Part shown: positions 1-6,656 of the stretch, one piece after another
How the letters are laid out: every line of letters begins with the position of its first letter
How positions within the stretch are numbered: the first letter of the stretch is position 1
DNA from: Bacteroidota bacterium
GTDB lineage: Bacteria > Bacteroidota > Ignavibacteria > Kryptoniales > JAKASW01
Direction of reading: 5' to 3'
Length of the DNA: 8,766 bases
Assembly: GCA_021789755.1 (NCBI GenBank)
Contig: JAJYJD010000139.1
Coordinates: forward strand, 1-8,766
Notes under the pieces: model-generated
What the model was told of the DNA's origin: nothing
The model's input: only the letters and a program-made list of their open reading frames with translations
The model's database searches: none
Translations under genes and position numbers: made by a program

Positions 1-606
1 GGGAGTATGCACCGTGATGAAATCGGAGCGGCTGTAAACATCGTCGAGCGCAACCGTCTCGAGTCCCAGCTTCGATGCTGCATCTCCCGCAAGGAGCGGA
101 TCGTACCCGATGACGTTCATCCCGAAAGCCTTCGCTCTCGCGGCGACTTCCCTTCCGACCTTTCCGAGGCCGATAACGCCGAGGGTCTTCCCGTAAAGTT
201 CCGTTCCCATGTACTTCTTTCGTTCCCACTTCCCGTTCTGGAGATCGTGAAGCGACTGGGGAACGTTTCTCGCCATGGACATCATCAGCGCCATCGTGTG
301 TTCCGCGGTTGAAATCGTGTTGCCGCCGGGTGTATTCATAACGACGATGCCTTTACGCGTGGCGGCTCCGACGTCGATGTTATCCACGCCCGCGCCGGCG
401 CGCCCGATGACCTTCATCTCCTTCGCCTCGGCAATAATATCCGCTGTAACTTTCGTCCCGCTCCTGACGATCAGGGCATCGTACCCGCCGATAATCTTTT
501 TTATCTCGTCGGGAGGCAGACCCGGCTTCGCATCGACCTGCATTCCCTCCTTCTGGAGGATGTCGGTGCAAACCTGCTCGATCGGATCAGTGATCAGTAC
601 CTTCAT
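1..606 (-). CDS. serA: D-3-phosphoglycerate dehydrogenase, N-terminal 202 residues (cut by window edge)
   Basis: This enzyme oxidises 3-phosphoglycerate to 3-phosphohydroxypyruvate with NAD, the first step of phosphorylated serine synthesis in the cytoplasm. The visible part opens MKVLITDPIE, then shows the substrate-domain motif GAGVDNID (about residues 71-78), NTPGGNT (91-97), the dinucleotide-binding GLGKVG (146-151) and the acidic residue D169 at the end of the second Rossmann strand, which fits NAD preference. The frame is open to the left edge, and the catalytic Arg/Glu/His region and any C-terminal ACT domain lie outside, so about 320 residues are missing if it is a long-form SerA. The start is ATG at 604-606, with AGGAGG at 617-622 ten bases upstream. 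It lies 58 bases downstream of the aminotransferase gene on the same strand, so co-transcription is likely. A related 2-hydroxyacid dehydrogenase is the alternative, but the GAGVDNID/NTPGGNT pattern favours SerA. Confidence 0.93.
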   Translation of the reverse strand, partial: MKVLITDPIEQVCTDILQKEGMQVDAKPGLPPDEIKKIIGGYDALIVRSGTKVTADIIAEAKEMKVIGRAGAGVDNIDVGAATRKGIVVMNTPGGNTISTAEHTMALMMSMARNVPQSLHDLQNGKWERKKYMGTELYGKTLGVIGLGKVGREVAARAKAFGMNVIGYDPLLAGDAASKLGLETVALDDVYSRSDFITVHTP

Positions 607-624
607 CTGTCAGCAACCTCCTTT

Positions 625-646
625 TGATGCCTGATCACCGGCATCA
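625..646 (-). promoter_or_regulatory. Hairpin directly upstream of the serA ribosome binding site
   Basis: Read on the minus strand, TGATGCC and GGCATCA form a perfect 7-bp stem around an 8-base loop that itself contains the palindrome TGATCA. The stem ends two bases before the AGGAGG of serA and is followed by AAAA, not a T run, so it is unlikely to be an intrinsic terminator. A stem here could stabilise or mark processing of the message between the aminotransferase and serA, or adjust serA translation. The structure is visible; the role is inference. Confidence 0.4.
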
Positions 647-664
647 TATATCCTTTTATGACGG

Positions 665-1828
665 TCATTTCACTACCTCCGCCGTTTCCTCCGCGTATTT
701 CGCGAAGGTTTCCTGTACGGCGGTAACTCCCGATCCTGGTTCGAATTTGAAATTAAGATCGTGCAGCGTCCACTCCAGAGCCGCAACGACACCGACTATA
801 TCGACTTCATCGTAATACCCGAGATGAGAGACTCTGAATATTTTACCCTTCAGGTGCTCCTGGCCTCCTGCGGTGGTGATGCCGTATTTCTGTTTCAGGA
901 TCTTGTTGAACTTGGAATACTCCACGCCCTCAGGAACGTTCACTGCCGTCACTGCGTGCGACGCCGGGGAGCCGAACAGTCTGAGCCCGACAGATTCACA
1001 TCCGTTCCTGACCGCTTCCGAGAGGACTTTGTGTTTGTGCCAGATCGTTTCGACCGTCTCTTCCTTTATCATCCGCAACGCTTTTTCCAGACCGATAATG
1101 AGTGTGATTGCCGGTGTGAAAGGTGTATCGTTGCCGGCGTGCGCCTTTAATGCTTTCTTGAAACTGAAATAATATTTAGGAAGTCTCGAAGTCTCGAGCA
1201 TCTTCTTCGCCCGGTCGCTCAGCGCCGCGAACGCCAGCCCCGGCGGAACCATAAGACCCTTCTGCGAGCCGGTTACGATGACGTCGAGCCCCCACTCGTC
1301 GAAGCGCATCTCGTGCGCACCGACCGAAGTAATACCGTCGACGACAACGGCTATATCATATTTCTCATGAACCGCAGCCGCGATCTCTTTGATGTTCGTG
1401 AACACGCCCGTCGAGGTCTCGCTGTGAGTTATGAACACGGCCTTGACACCCGGGTTCTTCTGCAATGCCCCAAGGATCAGTTCCGGCGATGGGGCGGTCC
1501 CCCACTCGACCTTTATTTCGATCGGCTCGACGCCGTACGCCTTCATTATCTCCCCCCAGCGTTCGCCGAACTTTCCGAGGTTGACGAACATCGCCTTGTC
1601 CCCCGCAGAGAGAAGGTTTACGACGGTAGCTTCCATTGCGCCAGTGCCCGAGCTGGTCAGTGTGAGGACTTCGTTCTTCGTTTGAAACAGGTACTTAAGG
1701 TTCTGGTTAACGCTTGTAAGGATTTCGACAAATTCAGGATTTCTGTGATGAATAATCGGCTCCGCCATAGTGAGCATCACGCTCTCAGGAATAGGCGTCG
1801 GCCCCGGTGTGAACAATCTTTTCTTCAT
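665..1828 (-). CDS. Class V PLP aminotransferase (alanine/serine-glyoxylate type; possible phosphoserine aminotransferase)
   Basis: This 387-residue fold-type I aminotransferase belongs to the alanine-glyoxylate/serine-pyruvate group. Visible landmarks are the N-terminal FTPGPTPIPESV, the cofactor-phosphate loop SSGTGAME (59-66), THSETSTG (134-141), the PLP-ring aspartate D164 in VVVDGITSVG, the Schiff-base lysine K190 in TGSQKG, and R332 in FRVSHLG, where the family binds the substrate carboxylate. Length is normal for the family, with about 25 extra residues after the core. The ATG at 1826-1828 has GGAG about ten bases upstream. It sits between sppA (59-base gap) and serA (58-base gap) on one strand. 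Adjacency to serA suggests it supplies the transamination step of serine synthesis in place of SerC, as I recall proposed for the aminotransferase beside serA in Thermotoga. Serine-glyoxylate transamination is the alternative, and substrate cannot be decided from sequence alone. Confidence 0.9.
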   Translation of the reverse strand: MKKRLFTPGPTPIPESVMLTMAEPIIHHRNPEFVEILTSVNQNLKYLFQTKNEVLTLTSSGTGAMEATVVNLLSAGDKAMFVNLGKFGERWGEIMKAYGVEPIEIKVEWGTAPSPELILGALQKNPGVKAVFITHSETSTGVFTNIKEIAAAVHEKYDIAVVVDGITSVGAHEMRFDEWGLDVIVTGSQKGLMVPPGLAFAALSDRAKKMLETSRLPKYYFSFKKALKAHAGNDTPFTPAITLIIGLEKALRMIKEETVETIWHKHKVLSEAVRNGCESVGLRLFGSPASHAVTAVNVPEGVEYSKFNKILKQKYGITTAGGQEHLKGKIFRVSHLGYYDEVDIVGVVAALEWTLHDLNFKFEPGSGVTAVQETFAKYAEETAEVVK

Positions 1829-1887
1829 ATAATTTCTGCTCCAATTATTGTGTTAATAATCAAAAATAGAAATTCGGCGGCTCGCAT

Positions 1888-4341
1888 TCAATCTGAAGAA
1901 CTGCCCAGGATTTGAGCTCCAAACCTCAGGAGGCTTCCGAGACCCAGGCCGGGTACTTCGAACATCTTCACGCGGTAATCGCCTGAAATTCCAGCTGCAT
2001 CGGCCGCGTATTGAATTGCGCTTTCGAGTCCGCCGTACTCGTCTACAAGATTGACATTCTTTGCCTGCACACCAGTATATACTTTCCCCTGCGCAAGCTC
2101 ATCGACACGCGCCGGGCTGAGCTTCCTGCCTTCGGAGACTTTTGTCTTGAAGTCCGTATAGGTCTCATTCAAGTAGCTGTCGACGTACTTTAGATCCCTC
2201 TCGGTCCACTTGTGAAGCGGATTGAGAACGCTCGAGTTTTCCCCGCTCCGGTATTCCTCCACGTTGCTGCCGAGGTCTTTTTCGAGAAAATCCGTGAGCA
2301 CAGGAAAAGCAATCACCACTCCGATGCTACCCGTAAGTGTCGCAGGTTCGGCAAATATTCTGTTCGCTCCGACCGCGACATAATATCCTCCGCTCGCAGC
2401 AACGTTACCGAACGAAGCTACGACAGGCTTCCTGGACTTGGCTTCCATAATTGCATTGTAGATCTCGTCGGAAGCGAGCGCCGATCCGCCTCCGCTGTTC
2501 ACCCGCAGGACTATCGCTTTTATATTTTTGTCCTCGGCTGCAGCCTTTATTTGTGCGATGACCGTCTCTGAACCGGTCACGCGGTCGCTTCCTAGAAATG
2601 GTATCGGGAACGGTGCGGGAGGTGAACTCTTCCCTGTCAGTATCGTCCCGTAAATCCCGATCACCGCAATCTCCGGCCTCCTTCCCCAGCGGGTCGAGCG
2701 ATAATGGATCTCTGCAGGATCGATTTCACCGAGACCGCCAATCTTGCGGGACAGGTCCGCGATGACATCGCGTTTGAATTTGTCGTAGTATGCAACGCCG
2801 TCAATGAGGTGCAGGCGGGTCGCATCGCTCGAAGAAATCAGCGCCGCAAGGTCTGACTTGAGGCTGTTGTCAATCGTGATCTCCCGATTGACCTCTATCT
2901 GTTTGAGCATCTGTGAATAAATATCGTCAACGAGTCCCTGGATCAGTTTCGCCTGTTCCGGCGAAGCAGAATCGGTATATGATGTGTGAAAAGTTGATTT
3001 GTATTTCCCTGCCGTTTGCGCATTCCAGGTGATGTGAAGTTTGTCGAAAAGTCCTTTCAACCTGACGACGTCAAAATCGATCCCATAATCGGCGATGAAT
3101 GCTGACGGCGGCATATAAATTTCGTCAGCATTGCTTGCAAGATAGAGCTCGTTCACTCCGCTGTCGTCGGTTAAGTAGGCATAAACCTTTTTCCCTTTCG
3201 ACCGGACATACTTCACCGCGTCAGCTAGTTCCTGCGTCTCGCCCGATAGCGCAAAGAAAGTCTCGCTCGTCGAATACGGGTAAATCTTCAGGATAAGTGC
3301 CTTGATCGAAGGGTCGTCGCCGCATTTCCTGATTTCATCGACGTAATTGAGGAGGTTCTTAGGCGGTCTGCTGAATAGAAAAGCGGACTCGCGCGCGTCG
3401 TGGATGCCCCCCTTTATGGTTATTTCTGCGATCCTGCTTTCGGGAACGATCGTCTTTATCTCGTCCGAAGTCAGTACGACACGACCGTATGTCGCCAAAT
3501 AGGTGCCCGACTGATAGCTTGACGCCCCCTCAATATGTAGGTGGCTCCCGAAATTGAAACTTATCCCGAATGAAACTGAATTCCCCCACAGGTAGGTCGG
3601 AGTGTAGGGTGCAGGGCCGGATGAAGGCGCCGGAAGTACGTTATTCGCTACGCCGTATCCCGAGTGATCATATATACCGTAGAGCTTTAAACCGGGTATC
3701 AGCTCGAGACTCAATCCGAGCTTATACCCTCTTGTGTGATGCTGGGGAAGGATCAGGTCCCCGTTTAACGTCAGGAACTCCGACCCTAACGGACGGATGC
3801 TGAGGCCAAGATTCGCAACGTTTTCGACCTGGTGGCCTCCGAAAGGCTCATCGGAGAAATTATGATATCCCGCTCCCAGACTTACGTGGCTGTCTGGCCG
3901 AAAGATCAATCCAAGGGCCGGGAACCACCTGGTGCCGACGCCAGTGATGTCAACATAGGAGAGGGAAAAACCGAGGCCGGCCCCCGCGTTGCCTACGCCG
4001 AGCCCGACCGAGTACTCATTCAAAGCTTCGCCGGCGGTGGCTGCATTACGGTATGAAATGCCGAATTTCCCCTGCTGCGCGAAAATCCCAAAATCATGAA
4101 AAGATCCTGACGGGACAAGCCGGGCTTTGCTCGGAAAAAAGGAGTATCCGTCAAGCACCCCACCTCCTTTATACACGCCGAGGTAAGCAGGATTATAAAG
4201 AAACGCTTCTGCATCATCGGTTCCCGCCGTAAAGAGATACTTCTCGTTCTGTGGATTGGTTATTAAGCCCTGCCCGAAGGATTTTCCCGGGACAAGCAAG
4301 CTCCCTGTCAAGAGCAGAATTGCGCCAATAATCTTCTTCAT
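1888..4341 (-). CDS. sppA: SppA-type serine protease fused to an N-terminal outer-membrane-like beta domain
   Basis: An 817-residue two-part protein. Residues 1-23 form a signal peptide (KK then a hydrophobic stretch). Residues about 25-300 are glycine- and aromatic-rich alternating strands with the NPAYLG motif near residue 50, resembling PorV/UPF0164-like outer-membrane beta proteins. Residues about 303-790 are a double SppA (S49, 67K-type) protease. The general-base lysine is K448 in AGKYKS, matching the YKS lysine of E. coli SppA. The nucleophile is S650 in NVAASGGYY, followed by TLTGSIGVV. The conserved RVNSPGGS appears here as RVNSGGGS. The family cleaves remnant signal peptides and membrane peptides, usually from an inner-membrane anchor. 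No extra transmembrane helix is evident, so this version may sit at the outer membrane facing the periplasm (inference). The ATG has GGGAGG only three bases away, and an in-frame TGA lies upstream, fixing the start. It is first in the minus-strand unit with the aminotransferase and serA. Confidence 0.9.
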   Translation of the reverse strand: MKKIIGAILLLTGSLLVPGKSFGQGLITNPQNEKYLFTAGTDDAEAFLYNPAYLGVYKGGGVLDGYSFFPSKARLVPSGSFHDFGIFAQQGKFGISYRNAATAGEALNEYSVGLGVGNAGAGLGFSLSYVDITGVGTRWFPALGLIFRPDSHVSLGAGYHNFSDEPFGGHQVENVANLGLSIRPLGSEFLTLNGDLILPQHHTRGYKLGLSLELIPGLKLYGIYDHSGYGVANNVLPAPSSGPAPYTPTYLWGNSVSFGISFNFGSHLHIEGASSYQSGTYLATYGRVVLTSDEIKTIVPESRIAEITIKGGIHDARESAFLFSRPPKNLLNYVDEIRKCGDDPSIKALILKIYPYSTSETFFALSGETQELADAVKYVRSKGKKVYAYLTDDSGVNELYLASNADEIYMPPSAFIADYGIDFDVVRLKGLFDKLHITWNAQTAGKYKSTFHTSYTDSASPEQAKLIQGLVDDIYSQMLKQIEVNREITIDNSLKSDLAALISSSDATRLHLIDGVAYYDKFKRDVIADLSRKIGGLGEIDPAEIHYRSTRWGRRPEIAVIGIYGTILTGKSSPPAPFPIPFLGSDRVTGSETVIAQIKAAAEDKNIKAIVLRVNSGGGSALASDEIYNAIMEAKSRKPVVASFGNVAASGGYYVAVGANRIFAEPATLTGSIGVVIAFPVLTDFLEKDLGSNVEEYRSGENSSVLNPLHKWTERDLKYVDSYLNETYTDFKTKVSEGRKLSPARVDELAQGKVYTGVQAKNVNLVDEYGGLESAIQYAADAAGISGDYRVKMFEVPGLGLGSLLRFGAQILGSSSD

Positions 4342-4361
4342 GTTCCTCCCGACTCAGATAC

Positions 4362-4389
4362 AATATATTAGTTTGAGAATTCTTTTCCA
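4362..4389 (-). promoter_or_regulatory. Candidate promoter for the sppA unit
   Basis: On the minus strand, TGGAAA (4384-4389) and TATATT (4362-4367) are 16 bases apart and resemble -35 and -10 boxes. The predicted start lies about a dozen bases before the sppA ATG, leaving a very short leader that still holds the GGGAGG site. The -35 match is mediocre (4 of 6). Confidence 0.3.
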
Positions 4390-4505
4390 GCATCAATCGA
4401 GCGGCGGAGCTGATTTTGGGGAATGCCAGCTATTTCGGAGATCTCTTTGGCCGCCTCGTCTTGAACAAGAACCCAGGCACGAAAGGCGGTAAGCGGCCAT
4501 TGACA
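4368..4505 (-). pseudogene. Possible remnant of a small gene: 45 open codons with no start
   Basis: The minus strand between an in-frame TAA (4506-4508) and a terminating TAA (4368-4370) reads 45 codons. The product looks like a real protein C-terminus: an amphipathic AWVLVQDEAAKEISEIAG stretch, then IPQNQLRRSIDAGKEF. There is no ATG, GTG or TTG in the stretch, so it cannot start conventionally. It ends 26 bases before the sppA start and overlaps the candidate sppA promoter. I do not recognise the family. It could be the decayed end of a gene once upstream of sppA, or chance. Confidence 0.25.
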
Positions 4506-4528
4506 TTATCGCTACCGAGTATTAACAT
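4500..4528 (+). promoter_or_regulatory. Candidate sigma-70-like promoter for the lipoprotein gene
   Basis: A perfect -35 TTGACA (4500-4505) is followed by a 17-base spacer and TAACAT (4523-4528, 4 of 6 to TATAAT). The predicted start near 4535 would give a leader of about 20 bases carrying the GGGAGG ribosome site at 4541-4546. Spacing and placement are both good. If the organism uses Bacteroidetes-type -33/-7 promoters instead, this call weakens. Confidence 0.45.
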
Positions 4529-4554
4529 TCTGCAATTAAAGGGAGGCTAAGAAA

Positions 4555-4977
4555 TTGAAGGGTATGCTTATCTTAACGTTATTCGTGTCCATATCATTTA
4601 TTTCCTGCCAATCCGGGACAGGGACAAATTCCGAAGTGGTTCCAGGGACTATGTCCACAACTGAGCTTTCGGGTTGGACACTGCATATTGACACGACTTA
4701 TTTCGATCAGTCCGCGGCACAGTTGGTTGCTCGCGGCGGATTAGTGAACATGAGCCGATCAGACATCGCTTCGCCCAGCGACCTGGAAGGATGTTTCTAC
4801 ACGGACCTCACTTGCGAAGAAAAGCTGGGTACTGTGCATTGTCGCATCCACCCCATCCTGGCGGGAGAAGAGCGCCAATGGTCTCTCCGTTTCTCCGGGG
4901 CTGGTGTCGATCTAAGCCAGTATACTGATTTCATGGTTAAGGGTTTTCGCCTCGTTGTCAGGAGCGAGGAGATGTAA
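4555..4977 (+). CDS. Small secreted lipoprotein of unknown function
   Basis: This 140-residue protein begins with a short hydrophobic signal sequence ending in a lipobox-like FISC with the acylated cysteine at residue 18, followed by QSGTGTN. It is therefore expected to be lipid-anchored, probably in the outer membrane since the +2 residue is not aspartate. The rest is a single small domain of about 115 residues, rich in beta-forming stretches, with cysteines in GCFYTDLTCEEK and VHCRIHP. I recognise no family. The TTG start at 4555 is preferred because GGGAGG at 4541-4546 is eight bases away. The in-frame ATG at 4564 would be 17 bases from it and would shorten the signal sequence. The gene has its own candidate promoter and is followed by a hairpin terminator, so it is probably monocistronic, divergent from sppA. 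Confidence 0.75.
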   Translation: MKGMLILTLFVSISFISCQSGTGTNSEVVPGTMSTTELSGWTLHIDTTYFDQSAAQLVARGGLVNMSRSDIASPSDLEGCFYTDLTCEEKLGTVHCRIHPILAGEERQWSLRFSGAGVDLSQYTDFMVKGFRLVVRSEEM

Positions 4978-5004
4978 TTTCCGCAGCATCATTTCGGACT
5001 CAAA

Positions 5005-5035
5005 GTGGGGACCTACTCTCGCGTCCCCACATTTT
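5005..5035 (+). terminator. Hairpin terminator after the lipoprotein gene
   Basis: GTGGGGAC (5005-5012) and GTCCCCAC (5023-5030) form a perfect 8-bp GC-rich stem with a 10-base loop, followed by ATTTT. It lies 27 bases after the lipoprotein stop. The T run is short and broken, so termination may be partial. Confidence 0.6.
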
Positions 5036-5118
5036 AAATTCCCTCGGGACCAGCCACTCTCTCACGATTTTAAGGTAAATGGCGAGCATCGCACAGCCTG
5101 CCCTCACTTTAGAAAAAG

Positions 5119-5185
5119 GTCAAGGTAAAGTTCATGGGCTTGAGCCGCGATCATTCGCAAATCTCGCGTTCAAGTTATCCTTGAC
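5119..5185. repeat. Inverted repeat GTCAAGG/CCTTGAC upstream of accA
   Basis: GTCAAGG at 5119-5125 is repeated inverted as CCTTGAC at 5179-5185, with partly matching flanks (AAGGTAAAGTT against AAGGATAACTT on the other strand). A direct copy of AAGGTAAA also occurs at 5072-5079 and 5122-5129. The right arm overlaps the candidate accA -35 box. This could be a regulator site, but the 53-base separation is long and the core is only 7 bp. Nothing else recognisable was seen between the terminator and accA. Confidence 0.25.
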
Positions 5186-5209
5186 TTTGTGCACCGTGCC
5201 AGGTTACTT
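5181..5209 (+). promoter_or_regulatory. Weak candidate promoter for accA
   Basis: TTGACT (5181-5186) lies 17 bases before TTACTT (5204-5209). The -35 is good and the -10 poor. The implied transcript would begin within a few bases of the accA ATG at 5221, giving a nearly leaderless message, which fits the lack of a ribosome binding site there. Confidence 0.3.
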
Positions 5210-5220
5210 TTTTAAACAAT

Positions 5221-6174
5221 ATGACAAAGCAAATCCTCGAATTTGAAAAACCCATTATCGAGCTGGAACAGAAAGTCGAAGAGATGCGGAAGCTCTCTGA
5301 CCAGCTTGACATTTCAGATGAAATTGCGAAACTTGAATCGCGAATCAACGAGCTCAGGACGAGCATCTATTCGAATCTTACGAGGTGGCAGCGCGTTCAG
5401 CTGGCACGCCACCCTGAAAGGCCCTATACGTTGGATTATATCAACATGATGACGACAGACTTCGTCGAGCTGCATGGCGATAGGCATTTCGGGGATGACC
5501 ACGCGATTGTCGGAGGGTTCGCAAAGTTGGACGGCAGGACAGTGATGTTGATCGGCCAGCAGAAAGGGCGCGATACAAAGTCGAATATTTTCAGAAACTT
5601 CGGGATGCCCAATCCCGAGGGCTACCGGAAGGCTTTGCGGTTGATGAAGCTCGCCGAGAAGTTCGGGAAACCCGTGGTGACGCTTCTCGACACGCCGGGT
5701 GCTTACCCCGGCATCGAAGCCGAAGAGCGCGGCCAGGCGGAGGCCATTGCCAGGAATCTCTTCGAGATGGCGCAGCTTCGCGTACCGATTGTCGTGGCTA
5801 TAATCGGTGAAGGGGCATCCGGCGGCGCGCTCGGACTCGGGGTCGGCGACAGAATCCTGATGATGGAAAACGCGTGGTATTCTGTGATAGCTCCCGAATC
5901 CTGCTCGTCGATACTCTGGAGAAGCTGGGACTACAAAGAACAGGCGGCTGAAGCTCTCAAGCTGACGGCGGTCGACCTCCTCCAGCAGAAAATCGTAGAC
6001 AGAATAATACCTGAACCCGTCGGCGGTGCTCACAAGAATCCCCAGGCCGCAGCCGAGACCCTGAGAAAAATCCTTATGGAAGAACTCGCCGTTCTCGCGA
6101 AGGTTAAGCCGGACAAACTGGTTGAGAACCGCATAGCAAAATTCGGGGCGATGGGTTCCTACTCCGGCAAATAA
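5221..6174 (+). CDS. accA: Acetyl-CoA carboxylase, carboxyltransferase subunit alpha
   Basis: With AccD this subunit forms the carboxyltransferase that moves the carboxyl group from biotin-AccB to acetyl-CoA, giving malonyl-CoA for fatty acid synthesis in the cytoplasm. The 317-residue length matches the usual single-subunit AccA. It starts with the typical LEFEKPIIELE followed by a charged coiled coil (about 6-50). The crotonase-like core follows, with ELHGDRHFGDD (83-93), IGQQKGRDT (111-119), NFGMPNPEGYRKALRLM (126-142), LLDTPGAYPGIEAEERGQ (155-172) and the oxyanion loop GEGASGGALG (196-205). The ATG at 5221 is preceded by TTTAAACAAT with no Shine-Dalgarno match, unlike most neighbours. It is retained because the N-terminal motif begins immediately after it. 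The thioesterase follows after 18 bases, so the two are probably one operon. accD is not in the window. Confidence 0.97.
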   Translation: MTKQILEFEKPIIELEQKVEEMRKLSDQLDISDEIAKLESRINELRTSIYSNLTRWQRVQLARHPERPYTLDYINMMTTDFVELHGDRHFGDDHAIVGGFAKLDGRTVMLIGQQKGRDTKSNIFRNFGMPNPEGYRKALRLMKLAEKFGKPVVTLLDTPGAYPGIEAEERGQAEAIARNLFEMAQLRVPIVVAIIGEGASGGALGLGVGDRILMMENAWYSVIAPESCSSILWRSWDYKEQAAEALKLTAVDLLQQKIVDRIIPEPVGGAHKNPQAAAETLRKILMEELAVLAKVKPDKLVENRIAKFGAMGSYSGK

Positions 6175-6192
6175 GGAAGTCACCCGCACAAC

Positions 6193-6594
6193 ATGTATTC
6201 CATCAAAAGCAGCGTCAGAGTTCGCTATGCTGAAACCGATCAAATGCATGGCGTGTACAACGGCCGGTATTTCGAGTACTTCGAGGTCGGAAGGGCTGAA
6301 TTGATGCGCTCGCTCGGAATGACCTACCGCCAATTCGAAGAAGCCGGGTTCTACCTGCCACTGACCGAAGCGTATGCAAAGTACGTAAGGCAGGTTCAGT
6401 ACGACGACGTGATCGAAATCGTCGCAATGCTGAAGGAGACTCCGAAGGCGCGACTGCAGATCGATTACGAGATATACCGCGGACCAGACAAAATGACCGA
6501 AGGGTTTACGGTCCACAGTTTCATCGACGTCAAGACAGGAAAACCCGTACGTGCGCCGAAGTTGTTCCTTGACCTGCTTCACGGAAAGCTTTGA
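6193..6594 (+). CDS. YbgC/FadM-like acyl-CoA thioesterase (4HBT hot-dog fold)
   Basis: A 133-residue single hot-dog domain of the 4-hydroxybenzoyl-CoA thioesterase superfamily, which hydrolyses acyl-CoA thioesters in the cytoplasm. The N-terminal signature RVRYAETDQM carries the catalytic aspartate D16, and the central helix reads YFEYFEVGRAELMRSLGM with E31. The loop between them is HGVYNGRY where family members often have GVVYHANY, so the usual histidine is asparagine (N23). Later strands (VQYDDVIEIVAML, LQIDYEIY, EGFTVHSFIDVKTGKPVRAP) follow the family order. It starts 18 bases after accA, with GGAAG at 6175-6179, a rather long 13 bases from the ATG. Coupling to accA suggests a role in acyl-CoA turnover. 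Substrate is unknown. Confidence 0.88.
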   Translation: MYSIKSSVRVRYAETDQMHGVYNGRYFEYFEVGRAELMRSLGMTYRQFEEAGFYLPLTEAYAKYVRQVQYDDVIEIVAMLKETPKARLQIDYEIYRGPDKMTEGFTVHSFIDVKTGKPVRAPKLFLDLLHGKL

Positions 6595-6609
6595 ATACAA
6601 TTTTGAAGT

Positions 6610-6628
6610 CTGAATTTCAAATTCTCAG
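6610..6628. repeat. Short palindrome between the thioesterase and Trm112-like genes
   Basis: GAATTT and AAATTC flank a single C at 6612-6624, a perfect 13-base palindrome. CT/CTCAG flanks extend it imperfectly to 6610-6628. It sits in the 62-base gap upstream of the Trm112-like gene. It could be an operator or a weak message hairpin. AT-rich palindromes of this size arise by chance fairly often. Confidence 0.25.
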
Positions 6629-6656
6629 TTTACAATAGTCACTCCAGGAGGAGATC

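Noticed and set aside
1844..1860. ATTATT/AATAAT inverted repeat upstream of the aminotransferase
   Set aside because: A 6-bp AT-only stem in AT-rich spacer is likely chance, with no supporting promoter or T run.
1313..1915. A 200-codon plus-strand frame
   Set aside because: It is antisense to the aminotransferase, runs into the sppA end, and has shadow-like composition rich in Arg and His.
5314..6600. A 428-codon open frame on the minus strand
   Set aside because: It runs antisense across accA and the thioesterase, whose motifs are unmistakable. The translation has no recognisable domain and is a by-product of codon bias on the opposite strand.
6603..6636. TTGAAG and TACAAT as a promoter for the Trm112-like gene
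   Set aside because: The spacing is 22 bases, too long for a sigma-70 promoter.
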